Source of the DNA: Mycobacterium decipiens
GTDB lineage: Bacteria > Actinomycetota > Actinomycetes > Mycobacteriales > Mycobacteriaceae
DNA: 64,000 bases
Direction of reading: 5' to 3'
Assembly: GCF_963853665.1 (NCBI RefSeq)
Contig: NZ_OY970459.1
Location: forward strand, 3,100,001-3,164,000
The notes below the pieces were generated by a model. That model was not told the origin of the DNA. It worked only from the letters and a program-made list of their open reading frames with translations, and made no database searches. Made by a program: the position numbers and the translations under genes. Every line of letters begins with the position of its first letter. The stretch's first letter is position 1. This document shows, in pieces, positions 9,457 to 18,092 of this stretch.

Positions 9457-12048
9457 CTAACCCTGGGTGTGTAAGACACCACCCCAGGTTGCCGGCAGCA
9501 GCGGAACCCACGGGCCATCACCAAACATGCCGCTCAACACTGTAATCAACCCTCGCGGCTGTGTAGCGATCTGTTTGGGGGCTGAATCGGCAAATCCCAT
9601 AGCGCCAGCGTCCGGCTGCGGCGCCAGATCGTGATGTTCGCCAACGAAGACCAAACCTGCGACGTCGTCGGTGGGTTCGGGCCCCGCCCCCGCAGCATTA
9701 TCCCGTCGCTGATCGTCACGATGATCCCAATCAGCAACTGAAGCAACAGAGGCCACCCCACTGACAGGCATCACCGACAGCAACGGACCAGTGGCAATCA
9801 AGGCGCCCCCGAGGAGCATCGGTGCATATACAGAACCGATCTCGGTGAATGCAAGCACGAACTCGGTGATAAATGACGCAACGAGTGAAATTGACGGCGC
9901 GAGAAGCATGAACGGAGCCGTCGCCGTCGTGAACGTGAAGTAGAAAATGCCACCAATAAGGTTGGCTATCCAGCTGATGCTGCCAACAACAGCTCCGAGC
10001 GTCCAAGAAATAAAGTCGACAACGAAGCCGCTGATCGCACCAACATAATCGACAACAAAGCCAAAAACGTCGCCAATTATACTCAACGTCTGGTCAATAA
10101 ACTGGACAACCTGAGTGAGCCCGTCAAACGCAAATCCGGTGATTGGCTCGGTAATCGCAACGAGTGAATCCGCTGGAAGGACTGGAGGGCCATCGAGATC
10201 GATCAGCTCAAGTTGCACCGGGTTATACAGCCTATCGACATTGTCCAAAGGCAACCCGCCATCGTCGATCGGATCCGGCTCTATCTCATCGAGTTCATTA
10301 CCGAACGGATCGTCATCGGTACCGAAATCAGTCTCGTCAAGATAGTCGTTTAACTCATCTTCGTTGCCGGGCAGATCTTCGTCGGCAACCAAGTCGTCGT
10401 CCTCGAGTTCGATGTCGCCGAGGTCGTCGCCGTTGGAATCGGGGAGTTGAACTTCGTCTCTTTGCGGTTCCGGCTTGGGGTCATCGCCACGGAAGGGGTC
10501 ATCGTCGACTTCCGACTCGCTGCTACTGGAGATGTCCTCGCCATCGTCGCCGTGCAGATCCTCATCGGCAAACAAGTCATCTTCGTCGCCGCCATCGGAA
10601 TCGGGGGGTCGAATTTCGTCTCTTTGCGGTTCCGGCTTGGTGTCATCGCCACGAAAGGGGTCATCGTCGACTTCCGACTCGCTGCTACTGGAGATGTCCT
10701 CGCCATCGTCGCCGTGCAGATCCTCATCGGCAAACAAGTCATCTTCGTCGCCGCCATCGGAATCGGGGGGTCGAATTTCGTCTCTTTGCGGTTCCGGCTT
10801 GGTGTCATCGCCACGAAAGGGGTCATCGTCGACTTCCGACTCGCTGCTGCTGGAGCTGTCCTCGCCATCGTCGCCGTGCAGATCCTCATCGGCAAACAAG
10901 TCATCGTTAGCGGCATCCGGTTCGAATTCGCCATCAGCCTCGTAGCCAGGATCTTCGTCATCGAATTCCGGGTACATCTGTTCGTAAGCTGGCCGGGGAT
11001 TTTCTTTGGGTTCGGGTGCGGGCTCGTCGTCAGCTTCGTCGCCCGACGGGCCATCGTCGAGGGATTCCAGGTCGGTGTTGTCGGGCTCGTAGACCGGGTC
11101 CTGGTCTTCGACTGCTGGCTTGATCGACTCGTCGCTGTCATAGGTCGACTCGAGACTGCCATCGGGCACCTTGGCCGAGTCGTCGATCTCCTCGATGATC
11201 GGCTCGGAATAGTCATCGAGTTTGTTATCGATGCCGGGCTGCCGATCTAGATATCTAACCAACTGTAGCGGCGCATTGTTATCGCCATCCGCGTCGGCAC
11301 CGTTGTTGATTCCCTGGACGGAATCAATACCGAAGTCGTCGATGTCGTCCGGTTCTTCAATTATCGGCTGGACAGTGTTGTCGACTTCCAGATCGGACAG
11401 ATCGGTGGCATCGTCGATTTCATTAATGATGGGAGTTTGAACTAACCGTTTCTCTTCCTGATTGTCCTCGTTGGCGCCCGTGTAGAGCACCAGTGGCCCA
11501 GCCTGTTCGCCGGACCCCTGAAGGATCGGAGGCGCAAAATCGTTGCGCATGGGGTTTGATAGTGCCAACGCGGCTTGCGCCTGGTAGAGCTCCATCGTGG
11601 TCGCGGCCTGCAGCCACATCCGCCAATAGTCGGCTTCATTAAGCGTGATTGGGATCGTATTAATCCCAAAGAAGTTCATCGCTTGCAGCACCTGTTGGGT
11701 CGTCCGGTTAGCGATCACCTCCCCCAGCGGGGGCATCGTCGCCACAGCGGTCACATATGCTCCCGCGACCTCCCCATGCACGGCAGCTTGCCGCTCGGCT
11801 TCCTCGCCCTGCTCGATCAACCACTTCAAATACCGTGCATGCGCGTCGCGATAGGCGATCGAACCGCCACCCTGCCATGGCACCACGGCCATCTCGTTGG
11901 TGAGTTGTTGTGCCGCCGTGCCAAACTCACTGGCTTGCTGCTGCCACATCGCAGCTGCTTGCACCAGCGGGCCGGAGCCCGGACCGGAGTTCAGCATCGC
12001 CGAATGCCACTCTGGCGGCAAGCCCATGAAATAGGGCGGCGTCAGCAT
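9457..12048 (-). CDS. PPE-family protein, PPW subfamily, with long acidic Asp/Glu/Ser repeat insert
   Basis: PPE proteins are typically exported by type VII (ESX) systems and sit at the cell surface or are secreted. From ATG 12048 the protein is 863 residues. The N-terminal PPE domain (about 1-165) has the PPE motif (MGLPPEWHSA), GPGSGPL, WQGG, and FFGINTIPI followed by NEADYWRMWLQAATTM. The C-terminus carries PLLPATW (PxxPxxW), with GFADS where GFxGT is usual, placing it in the PPW subfamily. Between them are an acidic tract (about 195-600, including 54-residue repeats) and a hydrophobic stretch (about 625-760). Ordinary PPW proteins are about 350-450 residues. No PE gene is adjacent. The start is chosen by PPE homology; the frame stays open to 12249 with several in-frame ATGs. 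Function unknown. Confidence 0.85.
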   Translation of the reverse strand: MLTPPYFMGLPPEWHSAMLNSGPGSGPLVQAAAMWQQQASEFGTAAQQLTNEMAVVPWQGGGSIAYRDAHARYLKWLIEQGEEAERQAAVHGEVAGAYVTAVATMPPLGEVIANRTTQQVLQAMNFFGINTIPITLNEADYWRMWLQAATTMELYQAQAALALSNPMRNDFAPPILQGSGEQAGPLVLYTGANEDNQEEKRLVQTPIINEIDDATDLSDLEVDNTVQPIIEEPDDIDDFGIDSVQGINNGADADGDNNAPLQLVRYLDRQPGIDNKLDDYSEPIIEEIDDSAKVPDGSLESTYDSDESIKPAVEDQDPVYEPDNTDLESLDDGPSGDEADDEPAPEPKENPRPAYEQMYPEFDDEDPGYEADGEFEPDAANDDLFADEDLHGDDGEDSSSSSESEVDDDPFRGDDTKPEPQRDEIRPPDSDGGDEDDLFADEDLHGDDGEDISSSSESEVDDDPFRGDDTKPEPQRDEIRPPDSDGGDEDDLFADEDLHGDDGEDISSSSESEVDDDPFRGDDPKPEPQRDEVQLPDSNGDDLGDIELEDDDLVADEDLPGNEDELNDYLDETDFGTDDDPFGNELDEIEPDPIDDGGLPLDNVDRLYNPVQLELIDLDGPPVLPADSLVAITEPITGFAFDGLTQVVQFIDQTLSIIGDVFGFVVDYVGAISGFVVDFISWTLGAVVGSISWIANLIGGIFYFTFTTATAPFMLLAPSISLVASFITEFVLAFTEIGSVYAPMLLGGALIATGPLLSVMPVSGVASVASVADWDHRDDQRRDNAAGAGPEPTDDVAGLVFVGEHHDLAPQPDAGAMGFADSAPKQIATQPRGLITVLSGMFGDGPWVPLLPATWGGVLHTQG
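10449..10909. repeat. 162-bp tandem repeat (about 2.8 copies) inside the PPE gene
   Basis: Copies begin at 10449, 10611 and 10773 with an exact 162-bp (54-codon) period. By eye, copies 1 and 2 differ at 3 of 162 bases. Copies 2 and 3 differ at 2 of about 136 bases before the third copy ends. Each unit encodes an acidic block containing FADEDLHGDDGED, a serine run, SEVDDDPFRGDD and PEPQRDE. The frame is kept, so copy-number change would alter protein length without frameshift. Confidence 0.93.
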
Positions 12049-12245
12049 CGTCGAGTACGCAGGCGTTAGCATCCTGTTGTGCTGAGGCGCCAGCATTCTC
12101 GAGTAAGTGGGCCAGCGCGTCATCCCGGGCGCGTGCGGTCGATGCCAATGTGTGAGTTGAGGTGATCGCCAGGTAGTCAGGGGTTGCAGCCGTGCCCGGC
12201 GTGTCAGCGCCGAGAAACCCCCAAACAAGCCCTTTCCGAAGATCG

Positions 12246-12449
12246 TCATTTCGCGCCAGCTGAGGGCATCTGCGAAACCTCCGCCAGGACCTTACGGGCT
12301 GTAGAGCCAAGCAACACCGGCTCGGCCAGCGGTACCTTCGCCGCTGGTGCGGTCGCTACGGCAGCGTGCACGGCCGCTGGCAAAGTGGTGCTGCCCACCA
12401 CCGCTAGGCTGGCGGCCGCGCAACTTCCAACAAGCGCAAACAACGTCAC
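12246..12449 (-). CDS. Possible small secreted or degenerate protein upstream of the PPE gene
   Basis: A 67-codon frame from a GTG at 12449. It starts with a hydrophobic Ala/Val-rich segment (MTLFALVGSCAAASLAVVG) followed by Ala/Pro-rich sequence, like a signal peptide without the usual positive N-terminus. Its stop overlaps an in-frame upstream ATG of the PPE reading frame (ATGA at 12249). I recognise no family and it is not a PE protein. It could be a gene remnant. Coding status is doubtful. Confidence 0.25.
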   Translation of the reverse strand: MTLFALVGSCAAASLAVVGSTTLPAAVHAAVATAPAAKVPLAEPVLLGSTARKVLAEVSQMPSAGAK

Positions 12450-12759
12450 TTCAGTGAACTCCCGGGGATTGTCTAGAAAGCGATTTCAGCCATGGCCCAT
12501 TTCGCTACTCAAACGAAAGCCGTGGCTTAAGAATATGTTCATCTGCCGTTAACCGGCTGTTAAACATGTGGTCGACAGACGATGGTAGTTGGCGAGCAAA
12601 CGCTCGGCAACTTGCGCGGACCGGAATTTGTGTAACTTGCGCCACACTGCCGATGTCAGCCCCTCGGCTGGCGCCATCCGCGGTCCGCCATTTGGCCGTA
12701 TCGGACGTCAGGGTTCCGCCCCGGCCCGGTGCCGCACCCGGTATGGCCGGTCGCTGACG
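12450..12759. other. 310-base gap between pbpB stop and the small upstream frame of the PPE locus
   Basis: Lies upstream of the minus-strand PPE locus and downstream of the pbpB stop. It includes an AT-richer patch around 12470-12570, which stands out from the GC-rich flanks. It probably holds the PPE promoter and the right junction of the accessory block. I see no gene, RNA or clear repeat. Confidence 0.4.
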
Positions 12760-14844
12760 CTAAACCGCCTGCAAGATCAGCGGCGGCCCCGGATCGGGCG
12801 ACAACGGGATGTTCTCGCGTTGCATCAGCCAGCCCGCGATGTTGTGGAACAGCGGGGCTGCCGAGTGTCCGGGCGTACCGTCCGAGTTCCGCTCGGGGTT
12901 GTCTAACATGATGCCGATGACGTAGCGGGGATCGTCGGCGGTGGCCATTCCCGCGAATGTGATCCAGTACACGTCGTCGAAGTAGCAGCCGCAGCCGGGG
13001 TTGATCTGCTGTGCGGTTCCCGTCTTGCCGGCGATCTGGTAGCCGGGCACCCCGGCCGCCGACCCGGTGCCCTGCTGGTAACCCATCGGATCGCGTTGCA
13101 CCACCGCACGCAGCATCTGGCGCACGGTTTGAGCGGTCTGTGGCGACACCACCCGGATGCCGTCGGGGCGCGGTTCTTCGGTCCGGGTGCCGTCAGGTGC
13201 GATAGTGGCCTTGATGATCCGCGGGGGTATCCGAAGTCCGTCGTTGGCGATGGCCTGGTACATGCCGGTCATCTGCAGCAGAGTCATCGAAAGACCTTGG
13301 CCGATAGGCAGATTCGAGAAGGTGCTGCCTGACCACTGGTCGATCGGCGGTACCAGTCCGGCGCTCTCACCGGGTAGGCCCACGCCGGTGCGCTGTCCCA
13401 ACCCGAACTTGCGAACCATGTCGTAGAAGCGTTCCGGGCCAACGCGCTGCGACAACATCAACGTGCCCACGTTAGAAGACTTTCCGAACACACCGGTGGT
13501 GGTGTAGGGCATCACGCCGTGCGCCCAGGCGTCATGCACCGTGACACCGCCCATCTGGATCGAGCCGGGTACCTGGAGCACCTCGTCGGGGTTGCTCAGC
13601 CCGTACTCGATAACCGAGGACGCGGTGATGATCTTGTTCACCGAGCCCGGCTCGAACGGCGACGACACCACCAGGTTGCCCAACTGCTTGTTGCCCTGAC
13701 GCCCGATATCTTGCGACGGGTCAAAGGTGTTGTCATTGGCCATGGCAAGGACCTCGCCGGTCTTGGCGTCGAGCACGACGGCCGATACGTTGTGGGCTCC
13801 CGACAGGTTCTTGGCCTGTTGCACCTGCTGCTGCACATAGAACTGGATGTCGTTGTCGAGGGTGAGCTGGACGGTGGAACCGTGCACCGCCTTGTGCCGA
13901 TTGCGGTAGCTGCCGGGGATGATGACGCCGTCTGACCCACGGTCGTAGGTGACTGACCCGTCGGTCCCGGCGAGCGCGGCGTCCAGCGAGTCCTCCAGAC
14001 CCAGCAGCCCGTGACCGTCCCAGTCGATGCCGCCGACGATGTTGGCGGCCAGCGACCCGCCCGGGTACTGGCGTAGATCCTGTCGCTCCGCACCTACCTC
14101 GGGATACTTCTCGCAGATCGCGCTGGCGATAGCGGGGTCGACGGCGCGCGCCAAATAGACGAAAGACTCGTCGCTTTGCAGCTTCTTCAGGACGGTCGCG
14201 GCGTCTGGCTTGTTGTTCAGCTTGCCCGCAACCTCTTTGGCGATATCGCGAAGGCGTTGTTGCGGGTCGGGTGCTGCCGAGGTCTTCTTCTTGGCCTCCT
14301 CCAATTGCTGGCGAATCCGCTTCGGCTGGAACGTCAACGCGCGTGCCTCGATGGTGAACGCAAGCCGGTCGTTGTTGCGGTCGACGATGCTGCCGCGAAG
14401 CGCTGGTTCGACGTCGGTGACCTTGAGTTGGCCGGCCGCCTGCGCGCGTAGGCCCGCAGCGTTGGACACCTGAAGAAAGAACAACTGTGTGGCCGCGACG
14501 ACCATCAACACCAAGATGACCGCGTTTCCGGCCCGATGCCGGAAGACGAACGACGCACCACGCGTCCCGACGTCCACAACCTGCCGGGTGCGCCGCTCGC
14601 GAGTCGAGCGCCCCGCGGGTGCGGCCTCTGCCCGCACCGCGGTGCGGGATTTCGGGTGGGATTTCTTGGCTTCCTTGGCTTTCCGGAGGCCCTTGGGCTC
14701 CTTGACTTCCTTGGCTTGCCGGGCATTCTGTGGTTTGCGGGGCGGCTTTGGTTGGCGGACTCCCGCGGCTTCCGCCGACGGGCGCGGACCGCGCGCCGGT
14801 CGCGTCGACTGCGACCGGGTCCGCCTGGGGTCGCCGCGACTCAT
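12760..14844 (-). CDS. pbpB: PbpB (FtsI/PBP3), septal peptidoglycan transpeptidase
   Basis: Class B penicillin-binding protein, a D,D-transpeptidase of the divisome. The 694-residue protein has a basic, Lys/Pro/Arg-rich cytoplasmic tail (about 1-105). One transmembrane anchor (AVILVLMVVAATQLFFLQV) follows, then a PBP dimer domain and the transpeptidase domain. Catalytic motifs are SVNK (PFEPGSVNKI, near residue 400), SSN (FGKSSNVGT) and KTG (AGKTGTAQQ). It is about 15 residues longer than recalled for H37Rv, mostly in the basic tail. The ATG overlaps the stop of the FtsL-like gene (ATGA). In H37Rv and here, accessory genes separate it from murE. Confidence 0.97.
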   Translation of the reverse strand: MSRGDPRRTRSQSTRPARGPRPSAEAAGVRQPKPPRKPQNARQAKEVKEPKGLRKAKEAKKSHPKSRTAVRAEAAPAGRSTRERRTRQVVDVGTRGASFVFRHRAGNAVILVLMVVAATQLFFLQVSNAAGLRAQAAGQLKVTDVEPALRGSIVDRNNDRLAFTIEARALTFQPKRIRQQLEEAKKKTSAAPDPQQRLRDIAKEVAGKLNNKPDAATVLKKLQSDESFVYLARAVDPAIASAICEKYPEVGAERQDLRQYPGGSLAANIVGGIDWDGHGLLGLEDSLDAALAGTDGSVTYDRGSDGVIIPGSYRNRHKAVHGSTVQLTLDNDIQFYVQQQVQQAKNLSGAHNVSAVVLDAKTGEVLAMANDNTFDPSQDIGRQGNKQLGNLVVSSPFEPGSVNKIITASSVIEYGLSNPDEVLQVPGSIQMGGVTVHDAWAHGVMPYTTTGVFGKSSNVGTLMLSQRVGPERFYDMVRKFGLGQRTGVGLPGESAGLVPPIDQWSGSTFSNLPIGQGLSMTLLQMTGMYQAIANDGLRIPPRIIKATIAPDGTRTEEPRPDGIRVVSPQTAQTVRQMLRAVVQRDPMGYQQGTGSAAGVPGYQIAGKTGTAQQINPGCGCYFDDVYWITFAGMATADDPRYVIGIMLDNPERNSDGTPGHSAAPLFHNIAGWLMQRENIPLSPDPGPPLILQAV

Positions 14845-16022
14845 CTCGGGGCCCCCGGCGCCGTTGGGATTGGAGTCGTAACGGGGCCGAACTGTTCACC
14901 GCCGGTCGGCAATGGTGCGAGGGCCGGCGGAACCGCCGCCGGTTGCGGCACGTTTGCGAGTCCGGGCACCGTTGCGGCGGCCGGCGGTGGTCCCGGGAGC
15001 ACTACCGAGGGTGCTGTCCCCACCTGGAAGGGCACCGGATTTTGGGCTGGTACCGGGCCGGGCAGTGTGCCAAGTGGAACCGGCAGCTGGCCTGGCGCCA
15101 CCGGCGCCTGTCCCGCTACACCGGGAGCTGGCACTGGGCCGGGCGCCTGCGGCCCGACCTGGGTGGGCAGGTGTGTGCCGCCGCCTAGCGTCGCTGTACC
15201 GTCCGGAGTACGCACCAGCACCTCCGGGCCAGACCTGGCGGGCGGAGGGGGATCGCCGGGGCCCGGTGTCACCCGGACCGGGACTTCGAGGGGAATCACT
15301 GGGGGTTTCGGCGGCGGCGGCGGATCTTCGGGCAGCTTGGTATTCAGCGGCGGCGGCGGAACCCCGTCAGCCGGCTTGGGGGTGCCAACGACCACCCAGT
15401 TGCCGTCCGGGCCCTGAACCAGATGGGCGGTATCCCTCGTCGGGATCATTCCCTGCTTGCGGGCCGCCTCTGCCAACGCCGGCGCCGACTCGGCCTCGCG
15501 CACATCGCGTTCCAACGCTTCCTTTTGCTGCTGCAGCATCCGGGTCCGCTCCCGGGCGTGACTCAGCTGGTACGACCGCTCGGCAGCGTCAGTGGACAAC
15601 CACAATGTAAGGCCCAGTCCGACGCCGAGCGAACTGATAACCAGCACGACAAACGGAACCTTGTTTGCCAATGTGCGTGGCCGCAGATCGATTGATGCCA
15701 GCCGGGCGGCCAAACGCTCCGTCAGCTTAGGCCGGACAACCTTGGGCGCCTTGGCTTTCCGGGCCTTAGCCCGCGCCTTGGCCTGGCTGGTGTTCTTGGG
15801 CCGCGCCGGCCGGTCGACCGGGCGGGGCATCGGGCCGGTTTGTGGTGCAGATCTGGGCGCTCGCGCCTCCCTGTTGGGTGCCGAAGTCTTGCCGGCGCGG
15901 ATCCGGGTGCGACGCGATGGCGCCGAGTCCGCCGCCGCGCGCCGGGTCGCTCGGGCAGAGCCGTCGGGTCCGCTGCGACGATCGCTGCTGCGGCTGTTCG
16001 GCGCCTCGCGCTTCGCCCTCAT
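14841..16022 (-). CDS. FtsL-like proline-rich membrane protein (Rv2164c ortholog)
   Basis: A 393-residue bitopic membrane protein between rsmH and pbpB, where ftsL lies in other bacteria. It has a basic N-terminal tail (about 1-120) and one transmembrane helix ([19 protein letters not shown], about 125-143). A short coiled-coil-like stretch follows ([20 protein letters not shown]), then a long Pro/Gly/Ala-rich extracellular C-terminus. Position and topology suggest it scaffolds PbpB at the septum. FtsL assignment is inferred from topology and synteny, since FtsL sequences diverge strongly. Both ends overlap neighbours by 4 bases, so it is coupled with rsmH and pbpB. Confidence 0.88.
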   Translation of the reverse strand: MRAKREAPNSRSSDRRSGPDGSARATRRAAADSAPSRRTRIRAGKTSAPNREARAPRSAPQTGPMPRPVDRPARPKNTSQAKARAKARKAKAPKVVRPKLTERLAARLASIDLRPRTLANKVPFVVLVISSLGVGLGLTLWLSTDAAERSYQLSHARERTRMLQQQKEALERDVREAESAPALAEAARKQGMIPTRDTAHLVQGPDGNWVVVGTPKPADGVPPPPLNTKLPEDPPPPPKPPVIPLEVPVRVTPGPGDPPPPARSGPEVLVRTPDGTATLGGGTHLPTQVGPQAPGPVPAPGVAGQAPVAPGQLPVPLGTLPGPVPAQNPVPFQVGTAPSVVLPGPPPAAATVPGLANVPQPAAVPPALAPLPTGGEQFGPVTTPIPTAPGAPR

Positions 16023-17209
16023 GAATCGCCCTTCCCGGTTGCCTGTTGCCGCGGTTCCACTTCGTGCTCGACACGTTGCAGGGCTCGCAATCGCACTGGG
16101 GCGCTGCGGGAGTTGCGTTCGATCTCGGCCGCACCTGCTCGTTCGGCGCCGTGAGTCAGCGACCGGAATCGCGGCCCATGGCCCGGAAGTTCGACCGGGA
16201 GACCTGCCGGTGTGCGGGACGCGACCGCATCGGCGAACACCCGTTTGACGATTCGGTCCTCCAGCGACTGGTAGGCCAGCACCGCGATGCGCCCGCCGAC
16301 CGTGAGTGCGTCCAGCGCGGCGGGAACCGCCTCACGCAGCGAGTCCAGCTCGTCGTTGACCGCGATGCGCAGCGCCTGGAACGTGCGCTTGGCCGGATGC
16401 CCGCCGGTACGCCGGGCCGGAGCCGGAATCGCCTGATACAGCACGGCGACCAGTTCGGCAGTCGTGGTGAACGGGGTTTCGACGCGCCGGCGGACGATGT
16501 GAGCGGCGATGCGGCGGGCGAACCGCTCCTCTCCGTATCGACGCAGGATGTCGGCCAGTGCGGCCTCGTCGTAGGTGTTGACAATGTCGGCTGCGGTCAA
16601 CGACGCCTCCGGGTCCATCCGCATGTCCAAGGGCGCGTCCTTGGCGTATGCGAAGCCCCGCTCGGCACGGTCCAGCTGCATGGACGACACGCCGAGATCG
16701 AACAGCATTCCGTCGACTGATTCCACTGCGGCATAACCGGATTCGGCCAGCGCTGCGGCGAGGCCGTCATAGCGCATGTGCACCAACGTGAGTCGGTCAG
16801 CGAATCGCGCCAGCCGAGACCGCGCGATGTCCAGGGCGGTTGGGTCGCGGTCGAGCCCGATCAGCCGCAAACCCGGCAACCCCTCCAAAAACCGCTCCGC
16901 ATGCCCGCCCGCGCCGATGGTCGCATCGACAAGGACCGCTTTGGATCCGTCCAAGTGGTAGCGCGTCAGCGCCGGGGTGAGTAGCTCGACGCAGCGTTGC
17001 GCCAAGACGGGGACATGACCGAAAACGCTTGGTCCCGAACCTGGATCGGCCACCGTGACACCTCCCCAGGTCTGGCAATCGGTGTTTCGGGACCCGCCTA
17101 CCTCAAGCGCCGCCCCTGCACCGAGGTCCCTGTCCGAAGGCACGAACCTGGCGTTGGGGAAGTACGCCAGGGTCGGTTCGGGCAGAGACCACGGTGCACG
17201 GGTTCGCAC
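16019..17209 (-). CDS. rsmH: RsmH (MraW), 16S rRNA C1402 N4-methyltransferase
   Basis: SAM-dependent methyltransferase that modifies C1402 (E. coli numbering) in the ribosomal P site; it travels with the dcw cluster in most bacteria. From GTG 17209 it has 396 residues, equal to recalled Rv2165c. Motifs are HVPVLAQRC, the SAM-binding [39 protein letters not shown] and [15 protein letters not shown]. The frame is open to 17296, but that extension lies inside mraZ. The GTG lies one base beyond the mraZ stop. The stop overlaps the next gene (ATGA). Confidence 0.95.
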   Translation of the reverse strand: MRTRAPWSLPEPTLAYFPNARFVPSDRDLGAGAALEVGGSRNTDCQTWGGVTVADPGSGPSVFGHVPVLAQRCVELLTPALTRYHLDGSKAVLVDATIGAGGHAERFLEGLPGLRLIGLDRDPTALDIARSRLARFADRLTLVHMRYDGLAAALAESGYAAVESVDGMLFDLGVSSMQLDRAERGFAYAKDAPLDMRMDPEASLTAADIVNTYDEAALADILRRYGEERFARRIAAHIVRRRVETPFTTTAELVAVLYQAIPAPARRTGGHPAKRTFQALRIAVNDELDSLREAVPAALDALTVGGRIAVLAYQSLEDRIVKRVFADAVASRTPAGLPVELPGHGPRFRSLTHGAERAGAAEIERNSRSAPVRLRALQRVEHEVEPRQQATGKGDS

Positions 17210-17210
17210 C

Positions 17211-17642
17211 TCAGAAGATGTCGCCGAGTGCTTCATCGCTGGCGGCGGAGAAGTTCTCTTCATGGATTTGTTGGTAGTTCTGCCAGGCCTGCGCATCCCA
17301 GATCTCGAGATAGTCGACCGCTCCGATCACCACACAGTCCTTGGAAAGGCTCGCGTAGCGGCGGTGGTCTGCCGACAGCGTGATCCGGCCTTGACCGTCA
17401 GGATGCTGTTCGTCGGTCCCGGCGGCGAGGTTACGCAGGAACGCTCTCGCCTCGGGATTGCTTCGTGGTGCCTTGCTCGCCCGGCGCGCTAACTGCTCGA
17501 ACTCCGCCCGCGGGTAGACGGCGAGGCTGTGATCTTGGCTCTTGGTGACCATCAACCCCCCTGCCAACGCGTCGCGAAACTTGGCCGGCAGCGTCAGCCG
17601 CCCCTTGTCGTCGAGTTTGGGCGTGTAGGTGCCCAGAAACAC
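17211..17642 (-). CDS. mraZ: MraZ, AbrB-fold transcriptional regulator of the dcw cluster
   Basis: DNA-binding protein that forms ring oligomers and, in bacteria studied, represses its own dcw promoter by binding direct TGGGN repeats. The protein is 143 residues from GTG 17642 ([20 protein letters not shown]), with two MraZ domains; [13 protein letters not shown] and [13 protein letters not shown] are the repeated motifs. An upstream extension to 17669 is not supported by the family start. It is the first gene of the mraZ-rsmH-FtsL-like-pbpB operon. A four-box TGGGN array lies 43 bases upstream, as expected for autoregulation. Confidence 0.95.
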   Translation of the reverse strand: MFLGTYTPKLDDKGRLTLPAKFRDALAGGLMVTKSQDHSLAVYPRAEFEQLARRASKAPRSNPEARAFLRNLAAGTDEQHPDGQGRITLSADHRRYASLSKDCVVIGAVDYLEIWDAQAWQNYQQIHEENFSAASDEALGDIF

Positions 17643-17684
17643 CGGGCACCTCCCACTCGGTCTCGCCACTCACCCAAACACTTC

Positions 17685-17719
17685 AGCCACCATACCCCAC
17701 GATCCCCCACTTCGCCCCA
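17685..17719 (-). promoter_or_regulatory. MraZ-box array: four TGGNN direct repeats, 10-bp period
   Basis: On the coding strand of mraZ, TGGGG occurs at 17719-17715, 17709-17705 and 17699-17695, and TGGCT at 17689-17685. Each 5-base box is separated by exactly 5 bases. This is the arrangement known for MraZ operators (TGGGN, 5-base spacers). It lies 43-77 bases upstream of the mraZ start codon, consistent with autorepression. Confidence 0.75.
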
Positions 17720-18092
17720 TTTCTTGAGCGTCGGAGTGCCGTATTGCCACCCATTCGCCACTCCGACTCGCTTGACGACCGCCCGCAGCCGCTCCCGCGA
17801 CCTAGTGGCGACATCCGGAAACCGCATTTCAGGGACCCCAAAGCGGGTGTACGGGGCCTAGGTGGGGCCAAGTGGGGCACAACTGGGGCTCAAAGCGGAC
17901 TCGGTGTGGCTTACCGCCGGTGACGACGAGGCCAGAGCTTCCCGAGCCTGCGCCCATTCCGCCGACCTGCGCCCATGGCGAGGATGTGTCGCGCAAGTGC
18001 GCCCGCACCGCAGAATCGGTTCCGATACGGTGCACGCGAAACAAAAAGCGGGACCGCCGGTGGCTGCCCCGCTGCGTCTGGTGGCGTTTCGC
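17720..18092. other. Upstream leader region of mraZ; no gene seen
   Basis: This stretch lies between the Rv2169c-like stop and the MraZ boxes. H37Rv carries an IS6110 copy between these genes; none is present here. I found no transposase, terminal repeat or target duplication. Short frames on both strands look like shadows. It contains a second, plus-strand TGGGG cluster at 17863-17888. Confidence 0.6.
17863..17888 (+). promoter_or_regulatory. Possible second MraZ-type box cluster, opposite strand
   Basis: TGGGG occurs on the plus strand at 17863, 17873 and 17884, giving periods of 10 and 11 bases. It lies about 220 bases upstream of mraZ in the opposite orientation to the main array. It could be an auxiliary operator or chance in G-rich DNA. 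Confidence 0.3.

Noticed and set aside
10449..10909. CRISPR-like array
   Set aside because: Unit is 162 bp with no unique spacers; it is an in-frame protein-coding repeat.
10164..11250. Several plus-strand frames with repeats opposite the PPE gene
   Set aside because: They mirror the repeat period of the PPE gene and have no independent support.
12049..12449. PE gene partner for the PPE gene
   Set aside because: No PE motif or PE-like 100-residue helical domain is present upstream.
17643..18092. IS6110 copy or scar as in H37Rv
   Set aside because: No transposase frame, terminal repeat or target duplication seen; the interval is only 450 bases.
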